Below are positions 24,258 to 36,784 of a stretch of DNA of 64,000 bases, piece by piece. Below the pieces are notes generated by a model. It saw nothing but the letters and a program-made list of their open reading frames with translations. It did not search any database and was not told where the DNA came from. The stretch spans positions 10,508,501 through 10,572,500 of the forward strand of contig OX327705.1 in NCBI GenBank assembly GCA_946807835.1. Direction: 5' to 3'. Source of the stretch: Ailanthus altissimus. Its lineage: Eukaryota > Streptophyta > Magnoliopsida > Sapindales > Simaroubaceae. Both the position numbers and the translations under genes were made by a program. Each line of letters begins with the position of its first letter. Position 1 is the stretch's first letter.

Positions 24258-25479
24258 TGTTAGAGCTGGTGCTTACGTGTCATTCCAATATTGTATGAAT
24301 ATTAATTGTTAATATTTATACAATAAACATTTCGAATAAAAATTGTTAATATCATAATTATATGGTATAATACTTGTAATATTACAGACATTATTTGATT
24401 TGAAATAATTCAGATTTGGTCTAAAAGAGTTTAGACCAGAACTAATAGTTAGTAAAGCTGAGAGTTATAAATGCTAAGAGCTAGTAGGTTATAAGAGTCA
24501 GCGAGCTCTAAAGAGTTAGAACCTTGTTTATAATGGGACAAAGACCTGAGAGTATATTTGTAATGATATAGTTGCAAACATTTGCAATAGGTGCTAAGAA
24601 ATATCATTATGTAAGTATGTCTCAAACATAATGTTCTTGATCTATGATCATCAATACGGGTCTATTGGTGAATTCACATTATATAAATTAGTGTATGTCT
24701 ATATCTGACTGGTTCAGATGGTTATTTTTAGCTGATCATGAGCTTAGAGCTTGTATAGACATGTGGATATCCAATCAAAGCTACATACTGAACAGACTCA
24801 CGAGGACCCCAATAGATACCCTATGAAGCCATCAAATGATGCTCCTTTCGAGTTGAGTAGTATTCGTGGTCCTTTGACCTGAGCACCACGGTGGTCTTGT
24901 GAGTGATTCATCATGCTTTGGTTCTACATATGTTAGAGACCTTTCATGGTCTGACCGTTATGTATCGCTGGGTATGGTCCGATGCTCATGGAGTTCGGTG
25001 TGTGTAGATATGGGATCCGTTAGCTTACGTAGGTAAGTTGTATATCCAATGCTCCGAGATTGTATTTTATGAAGTCTTGTGGCCACAAGTATAAACCCGG
25101 GAAAAGAGTTTTCTACAGGGTTAAACAATATAGCAAAAGTGTTTGCATATATTGTTTATCGAGATACGAATCTGGAGATAAGTTTATGGATGAGCAAATA
25201 GAGATTTGACGGTGCTGATCTATATCCCGTACATCCAGGGTATAAATAATGGAAGGATTATATGTATACGTTGTGACCTCAACTTGTATGGTCTAACACG
25301 TTGATTTGTAATATTCGTAATGTGTGCGTGGGGCATCGATTACGGATTCATGGAATAGTTCCATTTGACAAATCGGGTGTAGACCTAGAAAGTCCCAATA
25401 TGAAATGTACTCTTTGAGCACTTGGGCAGTTTACCGTATTGAATGGCTCAATACAGTATAATTCAGCACATTACTAAGG

Positions 25480-25850
25480 TTAAGTTAACTAAAGTATATG
25501 GTTAAATGGTGGAACCTACTTTAGGTTAACTTGGTAACCTAGTAAGGATATAAAAGTAATTTCACTTTATGATTATTTAATTGTTAAATAATTAAAATAA
25601 ATATTTATTTATTTAATTGTAAAATAAATGATTTAACTTAACTATGGTTAAAGGTTAACTATATGGTTAAGTTAAGTTAACTTTATTTAATGGTTAAGTA
25701 AAGGTTAATCTAACCATGGTTAAGTTAGTTAACTATAGTTAGAATATTTAAATATTTATATAACTTAAGGGTTAAGTTAAACTAACCTAACTAAGGTTAA
25801 ATGTTAATTATGGTTAGGTTAAGTTAAATTAAATACAAATGAAATTCAAA
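25480..25850. repeat. TTAAC/GTTAA motif cluster inside LTR-C
   Basis: The stretch is built from overlapping GGTTAAGTTAAC, CTAACC and GGTTAACTATGG type pieces, many of them palindromic. The same kind of cluster is found in the 34,742 copy at 35,150-35,480 in a different order, so it evolves by slippage or conversion within the LTR. Confidence 0.7.
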
Positions 25851-26233
25851 TTAGTTTGAAATTTATGCATTAGTATATAAAGTGAAATGAAATTCAAAAT
25901 TCACAAAATTTTTAGGTTTTTAGATTTTTAGATTTTGTATTTTTGAGAGCCATTTCAATTTGAGAAATTGGAATTCTTTATTTTGTGTTTTAAGTGTTAG
26001 AACAACAAAACAAATAGATAAATGGTTACTAAATGTAATAACTAAAATAAATTTGTTTTAATTATTCAAGAGTTGAATAAAAGGAAAAACAAATTTAACT
26101 AAGTTAAAGAGTTTAACTTTGAATCAAGTTTAAGAGTTAAACAAAATGCTGAATTAACATACTACTATTCTAAACAATCAAACCCACCTTAATTGATTGT
26201 TAGGATTGATCAAAGATTCATTTCATGGTGGAT

Positions 26234-27646
26234 TGATAAGGGCAAAATTGTCATATATTTTCTCATGTTTTTATTATTGATATTTTATTATTTTATGAGA
26301 ATAGATGGCTATTTATGTGCATTATTGTTATTTATAGGGATTTGAACGAAATTTAAAGAAAGAATGCAAAAGGAGCGAAAACAGGGACTAAAATGCAAAG
26401 TTTTCAAAATATGAGTCCAGCGCCCCAGTGCCACGAGGATTATCGCCCTAGCTCTAGAATAGTGATCGAAATAAGAAAAATGACCTGTTGAAGTCGCATC
26501 TGGCGCCCCAGCGCCAAACAGTCACCGCGCCAGCGATATGTCAACGCGCCAGCGATATGTCAGCGCCCCAGCGCTAAGATCTCACGGCTCCAGTGGTAAA
26601 GGCTTTTTCACGCGTCGCCCCAGCGACAACTGCATAGCGCGCCAACGGTAGTGCGAATCCTAGTGCGACCAAAATTGAGTTTTTCAAATTCAAATCAAAC
26701 CATAAAAAGGCCACTCGACCCCAAACATAAAAAAAAGACAAGAGAAGAACCTAGATCAACCTAAAGAGAGTTTAGAACAGTTCAAGAGCACCAAGAATTT
26801 AGAGCAACATCAATCAAGAGCAATTCGATGTCTACATTGGTTTGCAATTGATTGTATCATGTTTTATTTTTATTTTTATTTTTATTGCTGTGATTCTCTT
26901 GTAGCCATGAGCTAAATTTATTTTCTAGGGTTAATACTTGAACTCAATATGTGCGCTTAATTGCCATATCTTTTTAAATATTTAATAAACTTAGTCCTTT
27001 ATTATTTTAATTACTTGTGTTTAATGCTTTAATATATCTGGCCAATATATAGTGAATGAGTTGATAATATTTTGATAAACTCGGAAGAGGAATCATAATA
27101 TTTAGACTTAGGTAATTTGATGCATGATTGTAGAGTAACATTCAATGTTGCATATGCAAGTTTCAATTTAGGATAGGAATATACCTAATTGGCATGTATG
27201 ATCAATAAGACCTAATCTTAATGAATCTTAATTTATTATAAGTACTATAGGAATATAGGTATTTGGTAAATTAAGTTATACTTGCATGACCTTGGAAGAG
27301 GCTTGTGAATACATTAGTGTCTTGATCAATAATAAAGACTAAGTGAGTTAAATATTAGAAGATTAATCATTAAAAAACATATTAAGGGATAATATTAATC
27401 CTAGGTTCTCTCTACGTTGCTATCTCCCTATTCTCTTTGCATTGTGTTTTTATTTTTATATTTTTTATATTTATTCTTAGATTTTTATTTATCTGAATAA
27501 TTATTAGAAAGACATAATTTTAATAATTGGATAAAAAGAAAAAATTATCCCTGTGGGTTCGACATCTGACTTATTTAGTCTCTTTATTACTTGAATACGA
27601 TAGTGTATACTTGCACTTAATTTTATGATATAAAAATATCGCATCA
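26234..27646 (+). mobile_element. Athila-type solo LTR nested in the solo LTR-C
   Basis: It starts TGATAAGGGC and ends TATCGCATCA (1,413 bp). The flanking 5 bp are TGGAT and TGGAC, one mismatch. Its 3' part aligns with the LTR of the Athila-like fragment at 8,665-11,059, which has an adjoining tRNA-Asp-type site, and this gives the family name. The 54,781-56,198 copy is the same family inverted. The GC-rich block at 26,410-26,660 is typical of the family. Confidence 0.88.
26410..26660. repeat. GC-rich GCGCCCCAGCGCC-type block
   Basis: At least eight diverged pieces such as GCGCCCCAGCGCCAA, GCGCCAGCGATATGTCA (twice in tandem) and GTCGCCCCAGCGAC stand out in an otherwise AT-rich LTR. Several are inverted copies of each other, so RNA from this part could fold. 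Counterparts lie in the other solo LTRs. Confidence 0.85.
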
Positions 27647-27845
27647 TGGACTTCAAGCAAATTAATCCAAAGGCTTCATGGGTTATATTTCTCAATCTCG
27701 TTTTTCATTTAATAAATATGTATTACATGTGTTCATTGTATTAATTTTAATTTTCCGCTATGTACATAATGTATGAGATATGTATATTTGTTGTATGATG
27801 AACACATCCCACATGCAAGCACCCTAGAATGATCAACACCCAACA

Positions 27846-28450
27846 ATACGTAGCAAGACCCTAACGATTCCCTCAGTTGGTTATTAGAATAACCGAGGAA
27901 AAAATGACCCTCTCGGTCAGTTATCAGAAGAATCAATGAGATATGGGACAATGCCTTAATAACCCCCTCAATCAGTTGCTAGAAGAGCCAAATGGATATA
28001 GGGTAATGTTTTAATAACCCCCTTCTATCAATTACTACAATAGCTAATATGATATAAGGTAAGGCTCTAATGACCCCTTAATTAGTCTTCAGAAGAATTG
28101 AGAGGATGTGAGGCAAGGTCTTAACGACCATCTCGGTCATTTATTAAAAAATGAGGCGACATGAGGCACGACATTAATAACCTATTTGGTCAATTGCTAG
28201 AAGAGCCGACTAAGGCTTTAACGACCCCCTCTTTTAGTTATTAATAAAGCTAATGAGATACCAGGCAAGACTCGACTAACCCTTTCGATCAATTATCAAA
28301 AGAACCAATGGGATATAAGTCAAGGCCTTAACGATCCATTTAGTCAGTTATCAAAAGAATTGAGGGGATATATGGTAAGGCCTAACGGCCCCCACAGTCA
28401 CTTTTCTAAAGAACCGAAAGGATACAAAGGCAAAGCCATCAAAGACCTTT
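27846..28450. repeat. Tandem array of about 55-bp units, right part
   Basis: About 11 units of the same type as 23,150-24,257 in the same orientation (for example GGTCAGTTATCAGAAGAA at 27,925). It starts with the second copy of the ATACG target duplication, so it was one array before the LTR-C insertion. Confidence 0.88.
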
Positions 28451-29252
28451 TAGTCCATTCTCAACGTACACTTCTAATGATTAAGAAAATGAGAAGATAC
28501 GGGTCATGCCCATCTTAAACCCTTTCAGTTATATTCCCTAGAAAATCTTCCTTGAATAACCAAGAAAGACTTGGATGAAATTTCAACAAAGCTAAGAGAG
28601 TAGAGGCAATAACTACCAAAAACCCTCTCAACCAAATATTTTGGGCAAATGCCAAATACTGTTTCCTCCAATTTAAATTCTAGAATAATTCTTGGATAAA
28701 TACTAGAAATTTAAAAAGATAAGGATTTGTATCTTTCACTCGAAAGTTTCCTTAAAAAAGGTCTAAATGGTCATGTATAATTTCATCCTGAAGAGGCCAA
28801 AGTGAACATACATATATAATCACATTAAATATTATGTATGCTTGAGGTATGTACATTAAACATACACATAATCGCATAATATAGAATGTATGCTTGAGGT
28901 AATATTTACTTTGATAAATTTTTGCTTTTACAAGCCAAGAAATGCAATAACCACCTAGATTCTTACCTAACCCATAGGTATTAGAAGAGCGAGGACATTT
29001 TTTACTACTATCATTGTCGTCCATTTCTACCAAAAGAAGAGAAAACCAAGGTAAAAATTAGAATGAATGAAAAGTAATTTGTTTTCAAGAATATTAAATA
29101 CTAACAAAGGATTAGGATAACTTATTCCTCCTCTCTTCTTCTTTGGCAATGCGGGTAGCTTGCCAATCAAACCTATACTCTTTAAATTCTCTTAGGAGAA
29201 AAGTTCCTTAATAGGTCTCTCTTGTTTTTTAGATTGAGTAACCTGGTCCTTC
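28451..29252. other. Non-coding interior of the LARD-like element
   Basis: AT-rich. A 93-codon minus-strand frame (29,033-28,752) shows no recognisable domain, and TATGCTTGAGGTA is duplicated at 28,837 and 28,888. It ends at CCTTC, the target site of the following solo LTR. Confidence 0.5.
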
Positions 29253-31895
29253 TGTCACGCCCCAGACCCAAAAGATCTGACACACGACAGAACTTACACT
29301 CATTTAATAATGTGCACTCATAATTAATATTGCATAAAATTTCAACTTAAACTCAACATAGGAATCCTTAGCAAGTTGCTAGTAAGTTCAACACAAAGTT
29401 CCACCCATGACCGTACTTGGTGAAACATAAACCAAATACAACCATACTTAAGAAAATAATACATAAGTATTTATTTAATAGGGACAAATCAAATATCTTA
29501 AACCACGTGTCCACAAATGAAACACTCAGAAACTTAACAACTGAGGGAACCCATGGGACAACAGAAGCCTTGCCAAATCCACTAAGCACACATGTATCTT
29601 ATTTACCTGAAATCACCATAAACTATAATGAGTATAAAACTCAGTAAGCATACTAGTTTTTCACATATCAAAATACAAATACATATATATATATATATAT
29701 ATACATAATGCATATGTATGATATGCCATGATAAATTAAAATCATAATCTTATTAAATCACATGTCAAGTAGCGTTTACAAATTCTTTCAAATCATATAG
29801 TAGGAATACCATCATCCAACTACTACTTAGTAGGACTTACATATCATATATCACATAATAAGCCAATGTCACCCATCGATGATATACCGTATGAGAGGAA
29901 TAGCATAAGTGAGGTTTATATTACACATATATAATACTCATGCCCGAAGGTAAGAGCCAAACTCTCACCCTGATCATCGGTGAGTCCTCTCACATGCACC
30001 AATACGCCACCACATGAATGTGATGACTCACTCTTCCTTTAGGTACCAATAGGATCCTCCCCACATACGAAACATATAATATATACCAATCCCGAAGGAA
30101 AAGCCACATATAAGGGCTCCACAAATCACATAAAATGCCTATTAACCAAATAGTGAGTTTAAGCATCCTCAAAACACAGAATGTTTCTCATGGACATATT
30201 CCACTTCAAAAGCTTTCTTTGTTAAATACATTTCATTTTGAAATGTTCACCTTTATAAACACATGTATGTCATATATGCCCATACTTAATGTCAATGCTC
30301 ATATTCATAAACATATGTCTTTCACATTTCATATTAAAATATACTTTGGCATAACATAAACATATTTCTAAGAACATTTACAATATCATACATAAACAAT
30401 TATTATGTTTATTGTGATTTCAGTAAAAGTCTAGTATACTTACATTTTAACACTTTCGAGTACAAGGTTTAATTCACCTTAACCTATTAATGGAGATTAA
30501 TCCTTTCATAAGCCTCACCATTCACACAAAATACTTTAAATAGCTTACAAAATTACACATATTGCACTTATTTCATTGAATTGGTCTAATGACTTAGTTT
30601 CTTAAAACTTTTTATTCTGACCACTTACACTTAATAAAATTTTATTATACATCAAATGATGTCCAATTACTCCAAAATCAGAATATATCATTCTTGAATC
30701 ATACATTCTTCTTATATATGAATATTATATCATAATTCCTACACAATACATTTCATAAACACCTTCAAATCCAAATTATTATCCTGATAGGATCAAGATA
30801 TTTACTAAATAATATACAATCTCCCAATTTTATAAAATCATATACTAACGTAAAAATTATAAAACTATCACAGAATTACTCTTGACACATAGTTCAATCC
30901 ATGATAAATGTTTCACTATAAAATCTCTACCAAAAGTATTTTAAAATTATTTTATTTCATAACTTTAAAAATCTGTTAATCAAATACTGTAATGAACTAA
31001 TACAATTTAGAAAATCATAACAATTTAACCAAATTGATATAAATTCTCAAATTTGAATATATAATATTAGACATATAAATGTATTATATTACAGAAATTC
31101 ATAATTTTTTAAGATCATACAGTAGATCAAAAATTATTTGTCATTGTAGTATACTATTAACACGGAAAATTTCATAATTTCAGGGTCATTTTTGTAAATT
31201 CACTAAAAATTCCATTTCTTGAATTTTCAATCGATTTAAAGTCTCAAATAATTCTAGATATGATTACTTTTATATTATCAAAATCTAAAACCAGAATCGA
31301 ACTACAACAATTTATAAAAGTCTCGGATCAAGAGACTATCAAGTAGAAATTCTGCAATTCATCATTATTTATGAAGTTATCTACATAATCATCATCAATT
31401 CTCAATATATCTTACAAAATCCACATCAAATCCCAAAATTTTCATATTTTCAAAAATTAAAACTTAAAGAAATTAACTTAATTAATACCAAGAGACTAAG
31501 AAAGCGCTATAATATACCTCTTAAAGCTTAAAATTTCAAATTTCTTCTTCTTTTTCTTCTCTTTCTCTCCCATCTCTTTCTCTCTTTTCTTACTCTAAAA
31601 GAGATGGTTCGACCAAAATGAGTGAATTAGGGTTACAAATGTGTATTTTTATACTAAGAGGCTAATTTTTAGTATTTATGAATTAGCCCCTAAAACTTTT
31701 AAAATATTATAATTTGATCCCTAAAATAAATCTAAAGTCTTACAAATAAATCCAATACTAATAGTAGGTCATTAATCTATACAAACACTACTAATAACAA
31801 TACATAAATTAAGTATCACCTACATACAAATAAAATATGTATATTTATATACATAAATACTTTTTCTTACCGGTTGTGGATAAGTGGTTACTACA
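29253..31895 (-). mobile_element. Solo LTR, gypsy type, perfect 5-bp duplication
   Basis: It reads TGTCACGCCCCAGACCC at the left and ends CTACA at the right; on the minus strand this is TGTAG ... GGGGCGTGACA, the 3' end style of many plant gypsy LTRs. Target duplications CCTTC (29,248-29,252) and CCTTC (31,896-31,900) are identical. Length 2,643 bp. It includes a (TA)n run at 29,679-29,703 and a purine-rich part (minus strand) at 31,545-31,600. No coding part belongs to it; the ORFs at 29,368-29,589, 29,417-29,647, 29,990-30,172 and 30,135-30,359 are chance frames. Confidence 0.88.
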
Positions 31896-33680
31896 CCTTC
31901 TCCTTCTTAGTGAGTTTGGATTTTCATGTCAAAGTTTTCACTGGAATAATAAGAATGGTTAAGGTATAAGTCATTGAATAATATAACTACAAATACAAAA
32001 ACATGGACACCATAAATGCACATAGACCTGATCTAGAAAAAAAAAACTCTAGGACAACGCACGTACCTTAACTCCTCAACATGGTCCTAACGTTATTTCC
32101 TTCTAGCAAAAAACCACAAGCATTTTTAAATGTGGTTACTTGAGGGTAAATCTTAAACAACAAAAAAAATTATTCTCCCTATTGTGGGCAGAGAAGTAAT
32201 GGTACCTTTTTTGCCTGTCAATATTTGCCTTACATTAATACATCTATTGAAATTCAAGGAAGGTATGCTCATTATAGCTAGTCTTCAACCACATTATGCG
32301 TATAGCAACCAGTATTTGCCATGAGTTTAAACCTAACTAGCATGGTGCTAAGTTTACGTGGCGAGCATATAAACAAAGTAAGGCTAAAGGGGCAAGTCAA
32401 AAAGCGTGATATTAAAGGCCACCTCCTTAATAGGTGGTGCACTCATATAATCATCTTCTTTGGGAACTCTCAATGTAACCATGCTCGATATCTTAACATT
32501 TTTCTTAACGTTTTAAAATCCTCTTCTTACACACCTAAGGGATGGTATGTCAAGTGCTTCAATTCAAAACAACCTTTTCATTAGACTTGATAATGAGTGC
32601 CTTTTTATCATTTTAGGCCTACTCAACTTAAAGGAAGTTTGCAATCGCCATTAAGGAACCCTACTTGACATCACGTCACTAGGTGTCCTCTTTAAGTTAC
32701 TATGACCATCAAGGAACATAATAATATCCCTTCTTTGATAGGCCTTCTAACAATCTAACAAAATTCTCAAGCCTCTAAATCAGTCATGCTATCTTTTTCT
32801 TGAGTTGAGCTACCCCCAGTAACTAAGCCCTTACCAAGGTCTTCGTGCTCATGACCAGATATGCTCTAGGAGTCATCAACTAATGACATGGTTCTAACAC
32901 CTTGGCCAAAAAAAAAAAGAAAGAATTTATATGGCCTATTAAAAAAAGCTACTATGCTAAAGCACTCAAGCCGAGTACTTGAGACTAGCACTTAAACTTT
33001 CAAAAAGAATAAACATAGGAAGGCATATAAAATGCAGAAAAAAAAAACTTAACATACTCAACGTACATATAAAAAGCATTAGTAATAGAAAATGTCAAGT
33101 AAAAACTACTTATGAGAAGTTTTTTCAAAAATGGATTGAAGAAATGTAAAAAGTGTAGAGATACTCTCTCTTTAAATCGTAGCAGAATCTCTCTATTAAA
33201 ATTGCTAAATAAAGTAAAATGAAGAATGAAATAAACTACTATAATTTATATAAAGCCTTCAGCATAATCGTAGCATTAAATTTATGAGGCATTCTCATGA
33301 GTGAAGCGTCTCTTCAATTGGAACAACCCTTTAATGAGTGCTCCTTAATTATCCAATCAGTATATAAGGCCTTAAATGTAGCCACATCATCAGTAATGCG
33401 AAAGAACATAACTATTTACTTAGCCATCTGTTAACGCACATATCTTTATCCTATAATTAAATAACATTTTGGACGCCAATTTGACATGTCAATTTACACC
33501 ATTAACATGACTAGACAACCATGAAAACAATCATGTCGCATTGGTCCAAAAGCACATTATACCATTGTTAAGCATTCTATCTTTATCGAGAACTCTACTA
33601 GATCGAGAACTACAATATAGTTTCTAGTATCAATAAGTTAGTACTGAAAAATGAAAAACTCTTATTCTCTAATAGGATTT
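31896..33680. other. Non-coding interior of the LARD-like element, right part
   Basis: Both strands were read. There is no recognisable retrotransposon domain. The 87-codon plus frame at 32,321-32,584 has no recognised family. The stretch ends at the right-hand LTR copy; no clean polypurine tract is seen before it. Confidence 0.5.
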
Positions 33681-34180
33681 TGGTCTAAGCCTAATCTAGA
33701 TAGGACTTAGTGTGGCCCATATCCCCTAGGTATTTGAAACCCGAGAACATTTCTTTTGAGGCCTATACCAGACCCTAATAAAGCCCATCACATAAAACAT
33801 CATAGGTGCTAATCCACTACCATTAAAATATTCCACTTTTGCATAAGGGATGTTCTCGGACTACACTTGCAGTCTTAGGTACAATAAATGCCTCAATAAT
33901 CAAATAAACACCAAAGCTGAACATTAGCCTTCTATAAGGCTAACTACATAAGCCCACCTGAGGACTTCAGAATATAAATTAACCAAGGATCGAGAACTTA
34001 ACACATTGACTTGAAGACTAAAATTACACCTTTATCCCTAAAGAACTTAGAATCTTAGGATTTTTAGGACAAATCTCCTATAATTACGGGATATGACTTA
34101 AATAGGAAAAACTTTTATAATTTCAAAATGTGGTTAGAATAAAAAGGTCACAGCCTGCCCTAATTCTATAAAGATTCAAT
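33681..34180 (+). repeat. 3' LTR of the LARD-like element, truncated
   Basis: It matches 21,677-22,190 over about 500 bp with many substitutions and small indels, starting TGGTCTAAGCC. After TAAAGATTCAAT the similarity stops, so the second half of the LTR is lost. Confidence 0.75.
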
Positions 34181-34741
34181 AAGTCGAAAGGCAATCCAGA
34201 CGTTCTATATGGCATGCGATGATTAGTTGAATATTTAAGCACGAATATGAAAAGCATCGTCTCATCCTGGTTCCAATGACAACCTGATTTCATATTTTTT
34301 ATTTAAAAAATTAAAAGAAATTTTAAAGCTAAGATTTGGTGGGAATATCCTTATTAATCGCTTATTGAATATAATTTTATTTTATAATAAAGATTTTTTT
34401 AAGCAATATTATAATAAAGATTTTTTTAAGCAATATTATAATAAAGATTTAAAGAAAGAAAAGAACATACACGTCGTCTTTCTTGGCAATGATTACATGA
34501 TCTTAAAATTTACTAGACTTCAAAAAATTGTTTAATAACAACACTTCCCTTGTTGCAAGTTTTTTTTTTAAATAGAAATATTGATTTTATATCATTGAAA
34601 CATCAAGGATATTACATCAAAAGCACCCTTGATACTACTACCAAAGGATTATTAGGATATAAAAATAAAAACATCTCATGACCTTTTAGAACCAGAAACC
34701 CTAAAAAGGGAAATTGACCCCTTTAAAAAAAATGGCATAAT
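34181..34741. other. Junction DNA between the LARD-like element and the copia element
   Basis: AT-rich, no coding similarity. It contains the 27-bp tandem repeat at 34,383-34,452. It ends at the TG of the copia LTR. Confidence 0.5.
34383..34452. repeat. 27-bp tandem repeat, about 2.5 copies
   Basis: ATAATAAAGATTTTTTTAAG followed by CAATATT is repeated almost perfectly, so the duplication is recent compared with the surrounding decayed repeats. Confidence 0.85.
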
Positions 34742-36103
34742 TGTTAGGGCTGATACATAAGTCTAATTCTAATATTGTATGAATATTAATTGTTTAATAT
34801 TTATACAATAAATATTTTTAAAAAAAGAGACAAAGACTTGAGAATACACTAGTAATGACATATTGCAAAGAGTTGCAATAGGTGCTAAGAAATACCATTA
34901 TGCAAGTATTTTCTCAAACACTATGTTCCTAATCTATTTTCATCAATGCAGGTTTGTCTGTGAATCTTTTTATATAAATTAGTGTATGTTTATATTTGCA
35001 TGGTATAGATGACTATTCTTAGCTGACCATGACCTTAAAGCTTGTATAGGCATATGGGTATTGAGTTAGAACTAAATATTGAACAGACTCACAAGAGCTT
35101 AAGGGTAATTTCACATATTTAATTATTAAATATTCAAGATATTTTTTTTATTTAATAATTAAATAATGTTTAACTTAACCTAGGTTATTTGTTAACTAAG
35201 GTTGAGTTAATTGACTATTTAATTATTTGATTGTTGAAAAAGTAAGTTAACCTAACTATAGTTAATGTTAATTTGAGTTAGGTTAATTAAATATTTTATT
35301 ATTTACTTGGTGGAAAAGCAAATTAACTTAACTATAATTAAAAGTTAACTTGAGTTAGGTTAAATGAATATTTAATTATTTACTTGTTTGACAAGTAAAT
35401 CTAACTTAATTTGAGTTAGGTTAAATTAAACCTAAACTAAAAGTTAACTATGGTTAAGTCAAATTAAAGGTTAATTGTGATTTATTATATATATAGAATT
35501 GAAACAAAAATAATGGTTTTTGGTGCAATGTGTGGCCGCCCATATAGATAGGAAAAAGAGATGAGAAGTTGTTTTTGCTGTCTTTGGCTTTAAGTGTTCA
35601 AAACAAGAGAGCAAAAGTTGTTCTTTCACTATTCATCTTTTTCTTTTAATACTAGGCCACCATTGTTGCATAAGAGTTTGTTTTTTATAAATTCAAATGT
35701 TGAATAAATCAAAAATAAATTCATAGCTTAAGTATTAAGCATTAGATTAAGAGTTAATCTAAATGGTTTAAGTGTTAGACTAGTGCTACAATTAAAACTG
35801 TTATTCTAGTCAATCAAACTCACTACTGGTGATTGTTAGAATTGCGAACGGGTTCGTTTTAGGAGAAACTTCAGCTTAAATTGTTCCAAAGGTTTATAAG
35901 GTGAATTCTCAATCTTTAATTTAATTTTATTTTTGTAATGAAACAAAAATTTATTGTGTTCATTGTGTAGGACATTAGATTTCCAGCTTCCATGCGTATA
36001 TGTTTGTATATGAGATTCATGAATTACATATATATGTTAATTTTTTATGTGATGAACACACACCACATGCACGTATCCTATGGTATTAATCATCACCAAT
36101 GCA
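34742..36103 (+). repeat. COP1 5' LTR (LTR-C family)
   Basis: It begins TGTTAGGGC and ends ACCAATGCA. It matches the ends of the 24,258-27,845 solo LTR, including GTGATGAACACACACCACATGC near 36,047 against 27,796. It is about 800 bp shorter because much of the middle (counterpart of 24,800-25,550) is missing. Confidence 0.9.
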
Positions 36104-36115
36104 TGGTATCAGAGC
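36104..36115 (+). other. COP1 primer binding site (initiator-Met tRNA)
   Basis: TGGTATCAGAGC directly after the LTR end GCA is the exact sequence complementary to the 3' end of plant initiator-Met tRNA. It proves the orientation and the LTR edge. Confidence 0.95.
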
Positions 36116-36280
36116 ATTTTGTGGTGTTGATTAGGTATTTTTGAGTGTTTGATGTGTTATTGATGAAGTCCCGGAGCTGTAGTGGTACATTTCAAGTGTT
36201 GAAAATGCTTAATCAAGGAAGTCAGTACTGGAACGCTGCAGTTCTTAAGGGTTAATACCGCGACACTAGGGACTTTCACT

Positions 36281-36565
36281 CAGAATTAAAAATTTTCAAT
36301 TGTTTAAATGTTATAATTTATACATGCGGAGGTTTATAAGATGCAGTCCACATGAGATGTATGACAACTGTGACACTGTTAACTCAGAATTAAATTTTTT
36401 AAATTATTTAAATATTAATTTATGTATATAGGGGTTTATGAGATGCAGTGCTCATAAAATGTATCACAACTATGACACTGTTTACTCAAAATTAAAAATT
36501 TTAAATTGTTTAAATATTATTTTATGCATGTAAGAGTTTATGGGATGTAGTAATAAAAGTTATTA
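36281..36565. repeat. About 103-bp tandem repeat in the COP1 leader
   Basis: CAGAATTAAA-type starts at 36,281, 36,385 and 36,487 open units that each contain a GTTTA(T/A)GAGATGCAGT(C/G)C part and a GTGACACTGTTAACTCAG-like part. The third unit is partial. Spacing is 104 and 102 bp. Confidence 0.85.
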
Positions 36566-36784
36566 GTTTGCATTATAAATCAATATCATTTTTTATGTGC
36601 TAGTAATCACAATGGGAGCCCTACTGATAAGGGGTTAGTTATGTTTGCACAGAAATAAATGATTGATTGAGAATTACCTCCTCATGAGATGAGACCGAGT
36701 ATTTAAAAATATCTCTTAATTAGATTGAATATTATTACATTGATCTGTCTTGTCAAAATGGCATTAGACGTGTCACATTTGTCT

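Larger units (their letters stand above)
24258..27845 (+). mobile_element. Solo LTR-C inserted in the tandem array, perfect 5-bp duplication
   Basis: It begins TGTTAGAGC and ends ACCCAACA. The flanks are ATACG at 24,253-24,257 and ATACG at 27,846-27,850, and the array units continue across the join. Without its own nested insert (26,234-27,646 plus 5 bp) it is about 2,170 bp. The 34,742-36,103 copy matches at both ends but lacks the middle part. No internal retrotransposon sequence follows it, so it is a solo LTR left by recombination between two LTRs. Confidence 0.9.
21677..34180 (+). mobile_element. LARD-like LTR element with no coding region, split by nested solo LTRs
   Basis: A direct repeat of about 510 bp links 21,677-22,190 with 33,681-34,180. 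Shared text includes GGGATGTTCT, AAATTAACCAAGGATC and ATAAAAAGGT. The left copy continues to about 22,732 and is followed by a primer-binding-site-like sequence, so it is taken as the 5' LTR. The right copy is cut at about 34,180. The internal part holds a tandem array of roughly 55-bp units (23,150-24,257 and 27,846-28,450) and no recognisable gag or pol, which fits the description of large retrotransposon derivatives (non-autonomous elements with a non-coding interior). Inserted into it are a solo LTR-C (24,258-27,845) and a solo LTR (29,253-31,895). Without these the internal part is about 4.7 kb. Confidence 0.7.

Noticed and set aside
32321..32584. 87-codon plus-strand ORF as a gene of the LARD-like element
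   Set aside because: No domain pattern, basic composition without conserved motif, and no leader or support; treated as chance.
36281..36565. Possible integron-like or phage repeat
   Set aside because: It sits between a copia primer binding site and copia coding parts, so it is a leader repeat of a plant element.
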